A DNA stretch of 64,000 nt from Mycobacterium montefiorense (GTDB lineage: Bacteria > Actinomycetota > Actinomycetes > Mycobacteriales > Mycobacteriaceae), in assembly GCF_003112775.1 (NCBI RefSeq), contig NZ_BFCH01000018.1, positions 734,362-798,361 on the forward strand. The letters run 5' to 3'. The position numbers and the translations under genes are program-made. This document shows, piece after piece, positions 16,744 through 23,814 of this stretch (within the stretch, counting starts at the first letter, position 1; each line of letters opens with the position of its first letter). The notes under the pieces were generated by a model. It was not told the origin of the DNA. It did no database searches and saw only the letters and a list, made by a program, of their open reading frames with translations.

Positions 16744-16768
16744 TTAGAGTAACTAGAATACCTAAAAT
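16744..16768 (+). promoter_or_regulatory. Candidate operator and -10 for the CoA-transferase gene
   Basis: An inverted repeat TTAGAGTA (16744-16751), seven bases, TACCTAA (16759-16765) overlaps a TAAAAT -10 element (16763-16768). It lies in the 249-bp divergent gap between the SDR operon and the CoA-transferase gene. The overlap is what a repressor site would look like. The regulator is not identified; TetR and IclR genes exist within 16 kb. Confidence 0.35.
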
Positions 16769-16801
16769 AGCAAGGACAGAGTCCGGACGAGGGGGTTGGC
16801 G

Positions 16802-18034
16802 ATGTCAGGCGCGCGCAGTGGCGTCCTTCAAGGGGTGCGGGTTGTCGAATTGGCGTCGTGGACCTATGTGCCGTCGGCCGGCGCGGCCCTTGCGGACTGG
16901 GGCGCTGACGTCATCAAAGTGGAGGGTGTCGCCTTCGGCGACCCGGGGCGAGCCCTGGTGGTCGGCGGGTTCACCCGTGCAGCGGCCCGCCCGGACGCCG
17001 ACTTCATCCTCGAGTTGGGTAACCGCGGCAAGCGCAGCATCGCGATCGACATCAAGTCCGAGACGGGCCGCGAGTTGTTCGGCCGCCTGTTGGCGACTGC
17101 GGATGTCTTCTTGACCAACTGGCTGCCCGGCGCACTGGAACGGGCCCGACTGACCGTCGACGACATTCGCGCCTTCAATCCGAAGATCATCATTGCGCGC
17201 GGCACCGGCCTGGGGGTCCGCGGCCCGGATCGCGATCGCGGCGGCTTCGATGCCGCTACCTACCTGGCCCGGGGCGGCGTTGCCTACACACTCACGCCTT
17301 TCGGTACCGATACACCCGCAGTCCAGGGCCCCGGGTTCGGCGACCTGCAGGGTGGGGCCACGCTGGCCGGCGGCGTGTGCGCGGCGTTGTTTCACCGGGA
17401 ACGCACCGGTGAGCCGACGATCGTCGACTCGTCGCTACTGGCGCAAGCGATGTGGTCCATCGCGCCATCGATTTCGGCCGCCGATTTCTTTGACATCGAC
17501 GGCATTCCGGGGGCACCGCCCGGGTTGGCCATCAATCCGCTGGTGAACCGATACAAAACCAAAGACGGCAGATGGATCCAGCTGGTCTTCTTACAGCCCG
17601 ACAAATTCTGGGTCGGTTTCTGCGAGCGTATCGGCTTGTCGGAGTTGGCTACCGACGAACGATTCGTACCGTCGAGCAACCTGATCGCGAACGCGGCCGC
17701 GGCGACCGAGATTGTGGCGAATGTGTTTGCCAGCCAAGACCTCGCGCACTGGCAGAAAGTGCTCGAGAGCGAGCCCGGAGTGTGGGGGCCGTTGGCGACG
17801 CCGCGAGAGACCCTCAATGACCCACAGGTCGAGCCGAATGGCTACGTCGTGACCAACGTCGACGACAATGGTGAGAAATACCGAATCGTCGCTGCGCCGG
17901 TCCAATTCAACGAAACTCCGCCACTTCCCGCGCGCGCTCCCGAACATGGTCAGCACACCGAGGAGATTTTGCTCGAACTCGGCGTCGAGTGGGATGACAT
18001 CGCTAAGGCGAAGGACCTCAATTCCATCCTGTGA
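16802..18034 (+). CDS. Class III CoA-transferase (CaiB/BaiF family)
   Basis: 410 residues from ATG 16802, which has GAGGGGG upstream; a TTG two codons earlier is the alternative. Family features are LSRE-like start QGVRVVELASWTYVPSAGAA, WGADVIKVEG, RGKRSIAIDIKSETGRELF and GFDAATYLARGG, whose aspartate fits the catalytic position. It transfers CoA between carboxylic acids without ATP. It is divergent from the eight-gene operon and may activate or recycle the same acid. The donor and acceptor are unknown. Confidence 0.88.
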   Translation: MSGARSGVLQGVRVVELASWTYVPSAGAALADWGADVIKVEGVAFGDPGRALVVGGFTRAAARPDADFILELGNRGKRSIAIDIKSETGRELFGRLLATADVFLTNWLPGALERARLTVDDIRAFNPKIIIARGTGLGVRGPDRDRGGFDAATYLARGGVAYTLTPFGTDTPAVQGPGFGDLQGGATLAGGVCAALFHRERTGEPTIVDSSLLAQAMWSIAPSISAADFFDIDGIPGAPPGLAINPLVNRYKTKDGRWIQLVFLQPDKFWVGFCERIGLSELATDERFVPSSNLIANAAAATEIVANVFASQDLAHWQKVLESEPGVWGPLATPRETLNDPQVEPNGYVVTNVDDNGEKYRIVAAPVQFNETPPLPARAPEHGQHTEEILLELGVEWDDIAKAKDLNSIL

Positions 18035-18338
18035 TGACACCCTCATCGAGGCCCGCCAAATACCCGTTGCTCCCGGCGATTGCATAACCCGACCAATATC
18101 CATCGGTATGAATGAGTCTCGCGTTACATCTGACGCCGAATAGTGGCGGGTCCGGTATCGACACGGTCACAAGCAGATATCGATGTCCACGGCGGTATGG
18201 CATAACTGCGTCGTTCCACAAATCATGGCACAGTGCGCCTTTGAGAATCCCGATAGTGAGTTATGCGTTCTCGCAAGGATTCTTGTTCGCTATGTCGGGT
18301 AGTGGATTTCGTTGGGCGCAACAGGAGGTATGCACAGC
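18035..18338 (+). other. Intergenic stretch before the ANTAR gene
   Basis: This 304-bp region is lower in GC than the flanking genes and has no convincing ORF on either strand. Frames crossing it have no ribosome site and poor codon use. No perfect hairpin or consensus promoter was found; the ANTAR gene promoter is presumably here. Confidence 0.4.
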
Positions 18339-18626
18339 ATGGCGAACTGGGTTCCCGCACAGACTTCGTGTGGCCCGAACTCCAGCCGCATTCTCGATAC
18401 CGCGCGGGGGATCATCATCGGACTACGTCGGTGCCGTTCGGAGACCGCCTTCGACGAACTGCACAACGCGGCAGTGCGTCACCGGGTCCCGGTATACGCA
18501 ATGGCATGGGCGCTCGTACACCTCGCTGGCGAGGGCGAGAAGACGTCCAGCTTCACAGAGGCGCAGTCGGCTGCGCGCTATGAGTGGGGTCAATTGTTCA
18601 CCGGAGCGGCAGCTCTGAGCTGTTGA
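18339..18626 (+). CDS. Small ANTAR-domain protein
   Basis: 95 residues from ATG 18339, which lies ten bases after a perfect AGGAGG; in-frame ATGs at 18330 and TTG 18312 are worse spaced. Residues about 20-65 read as an ANTAR three-helix RNA-binding domain: LDTARGIIIGLRRCRSETAF, DELHNAAVRH, AMAWALVHLA. ANTAR proteins bind paired hairpins in nascent mRNA and prevent termination. No GAF, PAS or receiver domain is attached, so activity may be set by a partner or by expression level. It stands alone between the CoA-transferase and IclR genes. Confidence 0.75.
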   Translation: MANWVPAQTSCGPNSSRILDTARGIIIGLRRCRSETAFDELHNAAVRHRVPVYAMAWALVHLAGEGEKTSSFTEAQSAARYEWGQLFTGAAALSC

Positions 18627-18763
18627 CAGGTGACCAAGAACTTGGCGCGGCCGGGGTCCCTGGGGGGTACCACGGCCGTGCCAACCATTGCGAAGAGCCC
18701 GCCGATCTAAAGCCGGTAGAGCACGCTATTTTTCCGCTCGAACTCCAGTGGCCGGGACGGTCA

Positions 18764-18780
18764 CGGCGCCTACGGCGCCG
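18764..18780. terminator. Candidate bidirectional hairpin between ANTAR and IclR genes
   Basis: CGGCGCC (18764-18770), loop TAC, GGCGCCG (18774-18780) forms a perfect 7-bp GC stem between two converging genes. There is no T tract on either side, as is usual for mycobacterial terminators. The 3-nt loop is tight. Confidence 0.3.
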
Positions 18781-18871
18781 TCGCAAGACAATCAAACCGG
18801 CGATCAAAGCGAGCCGCGACCGGTCATAGCGGCGGTCCGTCAGCGGATCTTCACCGCTCCTTCACGCCTCG

Positions 18872-19618
18872 TCAACGAGTCCACGCGGGTGAGTCGGCCG
18901 CCGTGCGCAATGCTGCGATGATGCGCTGTTCCTTTTCCAGGAAGCGCTCGGTGGGCGCCGGCACCGAGATCGCAACCACGTTCTCGCCCAAGGTTCGTCG
19001 CGCGATAGCGGCTGCCGAAATCCCCTGGGTGTGTTCCCCGCGATCGAAAGCAATCCCGGTCCGCCGGATCTCGGCCATCTCGCGGCGCAACCGGTCGGCG
19101 ACGCCGGAATTGAACCGGGAGATCACTGCCTCCGCCTCGGCGTCGTCGAGGGTCGCCAGCGCCGCCTTGCCATTGGCGGTCACCTCCAGTGGGAACCGCA
19201 CGCCAACGGCAGAGACCGCGCGGAGCCGGTGCGACGATTCGATCTGGTCGACAAACCACATCCGCTGTCCACGCAAGACGGACAGATCGACGGTTTCACC
19301 GTCGGTCGCACCCGCGACCCGTTCGATTGTCGGCCGGAACAGCGCCGAGACGTGCGCTCCGGCCGCGCTACCTAAACCCAGCAAGCGCTCACCCAACGAG
19401 AAATGGCCTCGCGCATCGACCTTGGCCAACCCGACTTCCACCAGCCCTACCAGCAGCCGGCGCGCCGTGGATTTGGCCAGCCCAAGTCGCTCACCGAGAT
19501 CAACCAGCCGGAGCTGTCCGGGCTCGGCGGCGATCTCGTCCAAGGCGGCGGCGGCGCGGCGTAGCACCTGGATGCCTTCGTCGCGATTGGTGGGCGGAGT
19601 GGGTTCCGTGGGCGGCAC
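18872..19618 (-). CDS. IclR family transcriptional regulator (Rv1773c-like)
   Basis: 248 residues, GTG start at 19618. The N-terminal winged HTH reads VLRRAAAALDEIAAEPGQ, then LVDLGERLGLAKSTARRLLV. The C-terminal IclR effector domain contains ETVDLSVLRGQRMWFVDQIE and ends with the ISVPAPTERF segment. Its start lies six bases after a TATAGT -10, so it is probably leaderless. It is divergent from the BBE flavoprotein gene and shares an operator region with it, so it likely controls that gene, the following hydrolase gene and itself. Ligand unknown. Confidence 0.9.
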   Translation of the reverse strand: MPPTEPTPPTNRDEGIQVLRRAAAALDEIAAEPGQLRLVDLGERLGLAKSTARRLLVGLVEVGLAKVDARGHFSLGERLLGLGSAAGAHVSALFRPTIERVAGATDGETVDLSVLRGQRMWFVDQIESSHRLRAVSAVGVRFPLEVTANGKAALATLDDAEAEAVISRFNSGVADRLRREMAEIRRTGIAFDRGEHTQGISAAAIARRTLGENVVAISVPAPTERFLEKEQRIIAALRTAADSPAWTR

Positions 19619-19623
19619 AATTC

Positions 19624-19648
19624 CACTATAGTGTTCCGCATTCCGAAC
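19624..19648. promoter_or_regulatory. Overlapping divergent promoters and IclR-type operator
   Basis: CACTATAGTG (19624-19633) is a perfect palindrome holding a TATAGT -10 on each strand: 19627-19632 for the flavoprotein gene, 19630-19625 for IclR. Beside it, GTTCCGCA/TTCCGAAC (19633-19648) is an imperfect 16-bp palindrome (12 of 16 symmetric) of the size IclR dimers bind. Binding there would cover the + strand start point. Confidence 0.55.
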
Positions 19649-19684
19649 TACATTGAACCGGAATATGGATCAAAGGAGCTCCAG

Positions 19685-21025
19685 ATGAGTGCGCTACCTG
19701 CAGGGCGGCACTTCTTTCGCAGCGACGAGGGATATGAAGCCGCCCGCCGCGGCACCGTGTGGAACCAGCGCGTGCCCGAGCGCTACCCCGACGTGATCGT
19801 TGCGGCCGTCGATACCGACGACGTCGTCGGAGCGCTGCGCTACGCAAAGGCCAACGGGCACAAGGTCAGCATCCGTTCCGGCGGCCATAGCTGGGCGGCA
19901 AACCACCTGCGCGACGGCGCGTTGCTGATCGACGTCAGCCGGATCGACCATGCGAACATCGACGCCGAAAAGGGCATCGCCGTCGTCGGTCCGGGCAAAG
20001 GCGGCAGCATCCTGATGAGTGAGCTGGAAGCCCAGAATCTCTTCTTTCCGGCCGGGCACTGTAAGGGCGTTTGCGTCGGCGGCTACCTCCTTCAGGGTGG
20101 CTATGGCTGGAACAGCCGAGTCTGGGGGTTGGCGTGTGAGTCCGTGATCGGCCTGGATGTCGTCACGGCCGAAGGCGAGCAAATTCACTGTGACGCAGAC
20201 AATCACGCCGATTTGTACTGGGCCGCGCGCGGCGCCGGCCCCGGCTTCTTCGCGGTGGTGACGTCGTATTACCTCAAGTTGTACAAGCGGCCCGGCGCCT
20301 GCGGCACCAGCGTCTACGTCTATCCAATCGAGCTCGCCGACGAGATCTACACGTGGGCGCGCAACGTCAGCGCCGAGGTGGACCGTCGCGTCGAAATGCA
20401 AATCGTGGCAAGCCGAAGCGTCCCGAGTATGAACCTGGAGAGCCCGGCCATCACGTTCGCGTCACCCGCGTTCGCCGACACCGACAAAGAAGCCGAGGAG
20501 GCCCTGGCGATCTTCGGAACCGTGCCGGTGATTGACAAGGCACTGGTCAAGATCCCTTACATGCCAACCGATATGCCGACCTGGTACACCGCCGTAATGA
20601 GCAATTACCTCGCCGACCACCGCTACGCCGCCGACAACATGTGGACGTCGGCCCCGGCGGAGGATCTGCTGCCGGGGATTCGCAACATCATCGACACGAT
20701 TCCGGACCACCCGTCGCACTTCCTGTGGCTGAACTGGGGGCCGTCACCTAATCGCCCGGACATGGCCTACAGCATCGAAGACGAGGTGTACCTGGCGCTC
20801 TACGGCGCCTGGAAGAACGAGTCCGACGACGCGAAGTACGGCGACTGGGCGCGCTCCAACATGGCCGCGATGTCGCATCTGGCGACCGGCATTCAGCTGG
20901 CCGACGAAAATCTCGGCCAGCGCCCGGCCCGGTTCGCCAGCGACGAGGCCATGGTCCGCCTCGACAAGATCCGAGCCGACTACGACCCAGATGGCCTGTT
21001 CAACCCTTGGATGGGGCGACTCTGA
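19685..21025 (+). CDS. FAD-linked oxidase, berberine-bridge-enzyme (BBE) family (Rv1774-like)
   Basis: 446 residues from ATG 19685 (AAAGGAG upstream). The FAD_binding_4 domain carries the two flavin-attachment residues of the BBE type: H68 in SIRSGGHSW and C126 in AGHCKGVCVGGYLLQGG. The C-terminal BBE motif is DPDGLFNPWMG. Such enzymes oxidise alcohols or C-N/C-C bonds with O2 or another acceptor. The stop overlaps the ATG of the PhlG-like hydrolase gene (TGATG), so the two are co-translated and probably act in one pathway. Confidence 0.88.
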   Translation: MSALPAGRHFFRSDEGYEAARRGTVWNQRVPERYPDVIVAAVDTDDVVGALRYAKANGHKVSIRSGGHSWAANHLRDGALLIDVSRIDHANIDAEKGIAVVGPGKGGSILMSELEAQNLFFPAGHCKGVCVGGYLLQGGYGWNSRVWGLACESVIGLDVVTAEGEQIHCDADNHADLYWAARGAGPGFFAVVTSYYLKLYKRPGACGTSVYVYPIELADEIYTWARNVSAEVDRRVEMQIVASRSVPSMNLESPAITFASPAFADTDKEAEEALAIFGTVPVIDKALVKIPYMPTDMPTWYTAVMSNYLADHRYAADNMWTSAPAEDLLPGIRNIIDTIPDHPSHFLWLNWGPSPNRPDMAYSIEDEVYLALYGAWKNESDDAKYGDWARSNMAAMSHLATGIQLADENLGQRPARFASDEAMVRLDKIRADYDPDGLFNPWMGRL

Positions 21026-21837
21026 TGGCCGGCGACCTCTACCTCGGCTACCGCAACGACGATGTGAACACACCGTTCGGCAAATTCTTCAATCCCGAAA
21101 TGGCCGCGTTACCAAAACATGTCGTCGAAGCGCTGCAGCATGGCCCGCAAGGTGGGATGGCCTTGGTCGCGTTCGACGACGCCGCGACCGTCGCCGCCGC
21201 GGGATACCAGCAGACCGAGAACGGCTACGGGGTTCTCGATGATGGCGGCTATCACGTGTCGGTCCGCACCGACATGCCAGGCGTCACGCCGGGGATGTGG
21301 TCGTGGTGGTTCGGCTGGCATGGCAGTGACACCCGCCGTTACAAGCTGTGGCACCCGCGGGCACATCTGTCCGCCGCGTGGAAGGACGGCGACGACGACG
21401 CCGGCCGCCAAGGCGCCCAGCGCTACATCGGTCGGTGGTCGTTGATCAGCGAGTACATCGGCTCAACAATCCTCAATGGCGCAATTCAATTCGTCGATCC
21501 GGCGGCGATGGGCTGTCCACCCGACAGCGCGGATGCGGTGGCGATCTGTGCGCGGCTGGGCGCCAGTGATGCCCCGGTAGATGTCGGATGGTTCATCCAC
21601 CACGTCCGGTCGACCTCGAGCGGATCCGAAATGCGTTCCCGATTTTGGATGGGCGGGCCTCACATCGCCGTACGCAACGCTCCCGGTGTTGCCTCAAAAG
21701 CATTGCGCCCCATCGCGTCTCGCATACTCGGCAACCCGGAGACCAACGCCCGAAATCTGCTGGTGCACTGTGCGCAGGAAATGAACCACCTGGCTGGCTT
21801 CCTGCCCGAGCTACACGCGGCTTTCGGTGACGATTAA
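21025..21837 (+). CDS. DAPG hydrolase (PhlG)-family protein (Rv1775-like)
   Basis: 270 residues from ATG 21025, overlapping the upstream stop; a TTG start at 21007 is unlikely. It has the segments of the diacetylphloroglucinol/phloretin hydrolase family: MPGVTPGMWSWWFGWHG, RRYKLWHPRAH and the C-terminal HCAQEMNHLAGFLPEL, with His and Glu positions that hold zinc in PhlG. PhlG cleaves a C-C bond between an acyl group and an aromatic ring. The true substrate in mycobacteria is not known. Pairing with a BBE oxidase suggests oxidation followed by C-C hydrolysis. Confidence 0.78.
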   Translation: MAGDLYLGYRNDDVNTPFGKFFNPEMAALPKHVVEALQHGPQGGMALVAFDDAATVAAAGYQQTENGYGVLDDGGYHVSVRTDMPGVTPGMWSWWFGWHGSDTRRYKLWHPRAHLSAAWKDGDDDAGRQGAQRYIGRWSLISEYIGSTILNGAIQFVDPAAMGCPPDSADAVAICARLGASDAPVDVGWFIHHVRSTSSGSEMRSRFWMGGPHIAVRNAPGVASKALRPIASRILGNPETNARNLLVHCAQEMNHLAGFLPELHAAFGDD

Positions 21838-21844
21838 CGCCCGT

Positions 21845-22399
21845 TCAGCCCGCGCTGGTGAAGGCGGGCGTGACGAAACGCTCTACCAGCGCACGCTCGG
21901 TCTCCTCGTCGCCGACCGGCCAGTACATCAGTGACAACACGATGCGTACCACCCACTGAGCGGCCTGCTGGTCGCCGTTGGTGAGCCCGGTGAGATCCGT
22001 GGCGAATGCCGCCAACAGCGGCGATCCCGTGAGCCAGGCGATATCGTCGGCCCGGCCCGGACTGGACATCAGCTGATACAGGGGATCGGCCCGGATCAGC
22101 TTGAGCGCCACGATGATCGCGGTGACGACTCGCTGCGCGCCGCTCATCGCGTCGACGGTCTGACGCACCGATTCAACGATCCGTGCTGCGGCGCGGGTGG
22201 TGACTGCGTCGCGGATTTCCGCCTTGCCGCCGGCATGGCGGTAGATGGTGGCGCGCGAACAATGGACGCGCTTCGCCAATGCATCGATGTCGAAGCCCTC
22301 TGGCCCCTCGCGGGTGATCATCTCGGTGGCGGCCGCATAGATGCGTTCTGCGGCAATTGTGCGGCGATCGCCCCCGACCAACCAATCGTCACGCGACAC
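21845..22399 (-). CDS. TetR family regulator (Rv1776c-like)
   Basis: 184 residues, GTG start at 22399. The HTH is GFDIDALAKRVHCSRATIYR followed by HAGGKAEIRDAV. It converges with the PhlG-like gene (7-bp gap) and diverges from cyp144 across a long palindrome at 22441-22474, so it most likely represses cyp144 and itself. Ligand unknown. Confidence 0.88.
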   Translation of the reverse strand: MSRDDWLVGGDRRTIAAERIYAAATEMITREGPEGFDIDALAKRVHCSRATIYRHAGGKAEIRDAVTTRAAARIVESVRQTVDAMSGAQRVVTAIIVALKLIRADPLYQLMSSPGRADDIAWLTGSPLLAAFATDLTGLTNGDQQAAQWVVRIVLSLMYWPVGDEETERALVERFVTPAFTSAG

Positions 22400-22440
22400 C
22401 AGTCACCGCCCCTTTGCTGCGAGAAGTAAGAACGTCTGTA

Positions 22441-22474
22441 TCTCAGGTTGAGACAATAGTAACTATTCATCTCA
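22441..22474. promoter_or_regulatory. TetR-type operator between the TetR gene and cyp144
   Basis: The core is TGAGA (22449-22453), c, AATAGT (22455-22460), a, ACTATT (22462-22467), ca, TCTCA (22470-22474): two nested inverted repeats around one centre, about 26 bp. A further TCTCA at 22441-22445 pairs with the same TGAGA. The sequence includes TACTAT on the - strand, a likely -10 for the TetR gene. Confidence 0.6.
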
Positions 22475-22592
22475 CCATCGTCGCAGGTCGTTGATCCCTG
22501 TTGAGACGATCGGACGCGGCGCCCCCGACAGCGGCTTTCAACTTTCCGTACGCCCATTGACGTGGGGATATCCGGGTTCTCACGCTGGGGAC

Positions 22593-23807
22593 GTGACCGT
22601 CATAGCCCACCCCGGCACGTTTTTCGGCGCCGAATCTCTGCAGGACCCCTACCCGCTGTACGAGCGCATGCGCGCTGACGGGGCGGTGCACCAAATCGGT
22701 GACTCCGAGTTCTATGCCGTGTGTGGCTGGGATGCCGTCAACGACGTGATCGCCCGACCCGACGACTTCTCGTCGAACCTCACCGCCACGATGACCTACA
22801 CCACCGACGGTGGCGTGAAGGCGTTCGACATGGATGCGCTGGGCGGACCGACGCATGTGCTGGCCACTGCCGACGATCCGGCGCACGCCGTGCACCGCAA
22901 GCTGTTGGTGCGCCACCTGGCGGCCAGGCGGATTCGCGCAATCGAGCAATTCGCCGCGGACACCGCGGACCGGTTGTGGCGCCAGGCGCTGCGCGATGGG
23001 CGCATCGAATGGATGGATGCGATGGCCAACCGGCTACCCATGATGGTGGTGGCGGAACTGATCGGGGTGCCCGCCGCCGACACCGCGCAACTGATGAAAT
23101 GGGGATACGCAGCGACCCAGACGGTCGAGGGACTCGTCAGCGAAGAACAGCTGACCGCCGCGGGTATCGCCGTGATGGAGCTCAGCGGCTATATCAACGA
23201 GCAGTTCGACCTCGCCGCGGCAGATCCCCAGGACAACCTGTTGGGTGAGCTCGCCGCTGCCTGCGCGTCGGGCGAGGTGGACACCGTCGCCGCCCAGGTG
23301 ATGATGGTGATTTTGTTCGCCGCCGGGGGAGAGTCGACGGCATCGTTGTTGGGGAGCGCGGCCTGGATACTGGCAAACCGTCCCGATATCCAGCAGCAGC
23401 TGCGGGAAAACCCCGCGCTGCTCCCAGCATTCATCGAGGAGACGTTGCGCTACGAGCCCCCGTTCCGGGGCCACTACCGACACGTGCGTAACGGCACCGT
23501 GCTGGCCGGGGTCGAGTTGCCCGCCGACTCGCACCTGCTGCTGTTGTGGGGGGCTGCCAACCGCGATCCGGCTCATTTCAAGAAGCCCGGCGAGTTCCTG
23601 CTCGATCGCGCTGAGGTCAAGGGGCACATCAGTTTTGGTAAGGGCGCGCACTTTTGTGTCGGCGCTGCGCTGGCGCGCCTGGAAGCCACGATCGTATTGC
23701 GGCTCTTGCTCGACCGGACCTCGGCGATCGAGCAGGCCGACGTCGGGCGTTGGATGCCCAGTCTCCTGGTACGTCGTCTCGAACGACTGGAGCTAGCCGT
23801 CAGATGA
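22593..23807 (+). CDS. cyp144: Cytochrome P450 CYP144
   Basis: 404 residues from GTG 22593. The I-helix oxygen-activation motif is FAAGGEST, the ExxR motif EETLR and the haem loop FGKGAHFCVG. TFFGAESLQDPYPLYERMR near the N-terminus matches what I recall of M. tuberculosis CYP144A1. The frame is open from TTG 22491, which would add 34 residues; full-length and shorter CYP144A1 forms are known, and GTG 22593 corresponds to the short one. No ferredoxin gene is adjacent. The natural substrate is unknown. Confidence 0.9.
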   Translation: MTVIAHPGTFFGAESLQDPYPLYERMRADGAVHQIGDSEFYAVCGWDAVNDVIARPDDFSSNLTATMTYTTDGGVKAFDMDALGGPTHVLATADDPAHAVHRKLLVRHLAARRIRAIEQFAADTADRLWRQALRDGRIEWMDAMANRLPMMVVAELIGVPAADTAQLMKWGYAATQTVEGLVSEEQLTAAGIAVMELSGYINEQFDLAAADPQDNLLGELAAACASGEVDTVAAQVMMVILFAAGGESTASLLGSAAWILANRPDIQQQLRENPALLPAFIEETLRYEPPFRGHYRHVRNGTVLAGVELPADSHLLLLWGAANRDPAHFKKPGEFLLDRAEVKGHISFGKGAHFCVGAALARLEATIVLRLLLDRTSAIEQADVGRWMPSLLVRRLERLELAVR

Positions 23808-23814
23808 CCCGCAG

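Noticed and set aside
18112..18618. Rightward ORF of 168 codons across the ANTAR gene
   Set aside because: It overlaps the ANTAR domain in another frame and lacks a ribosome site and family features.
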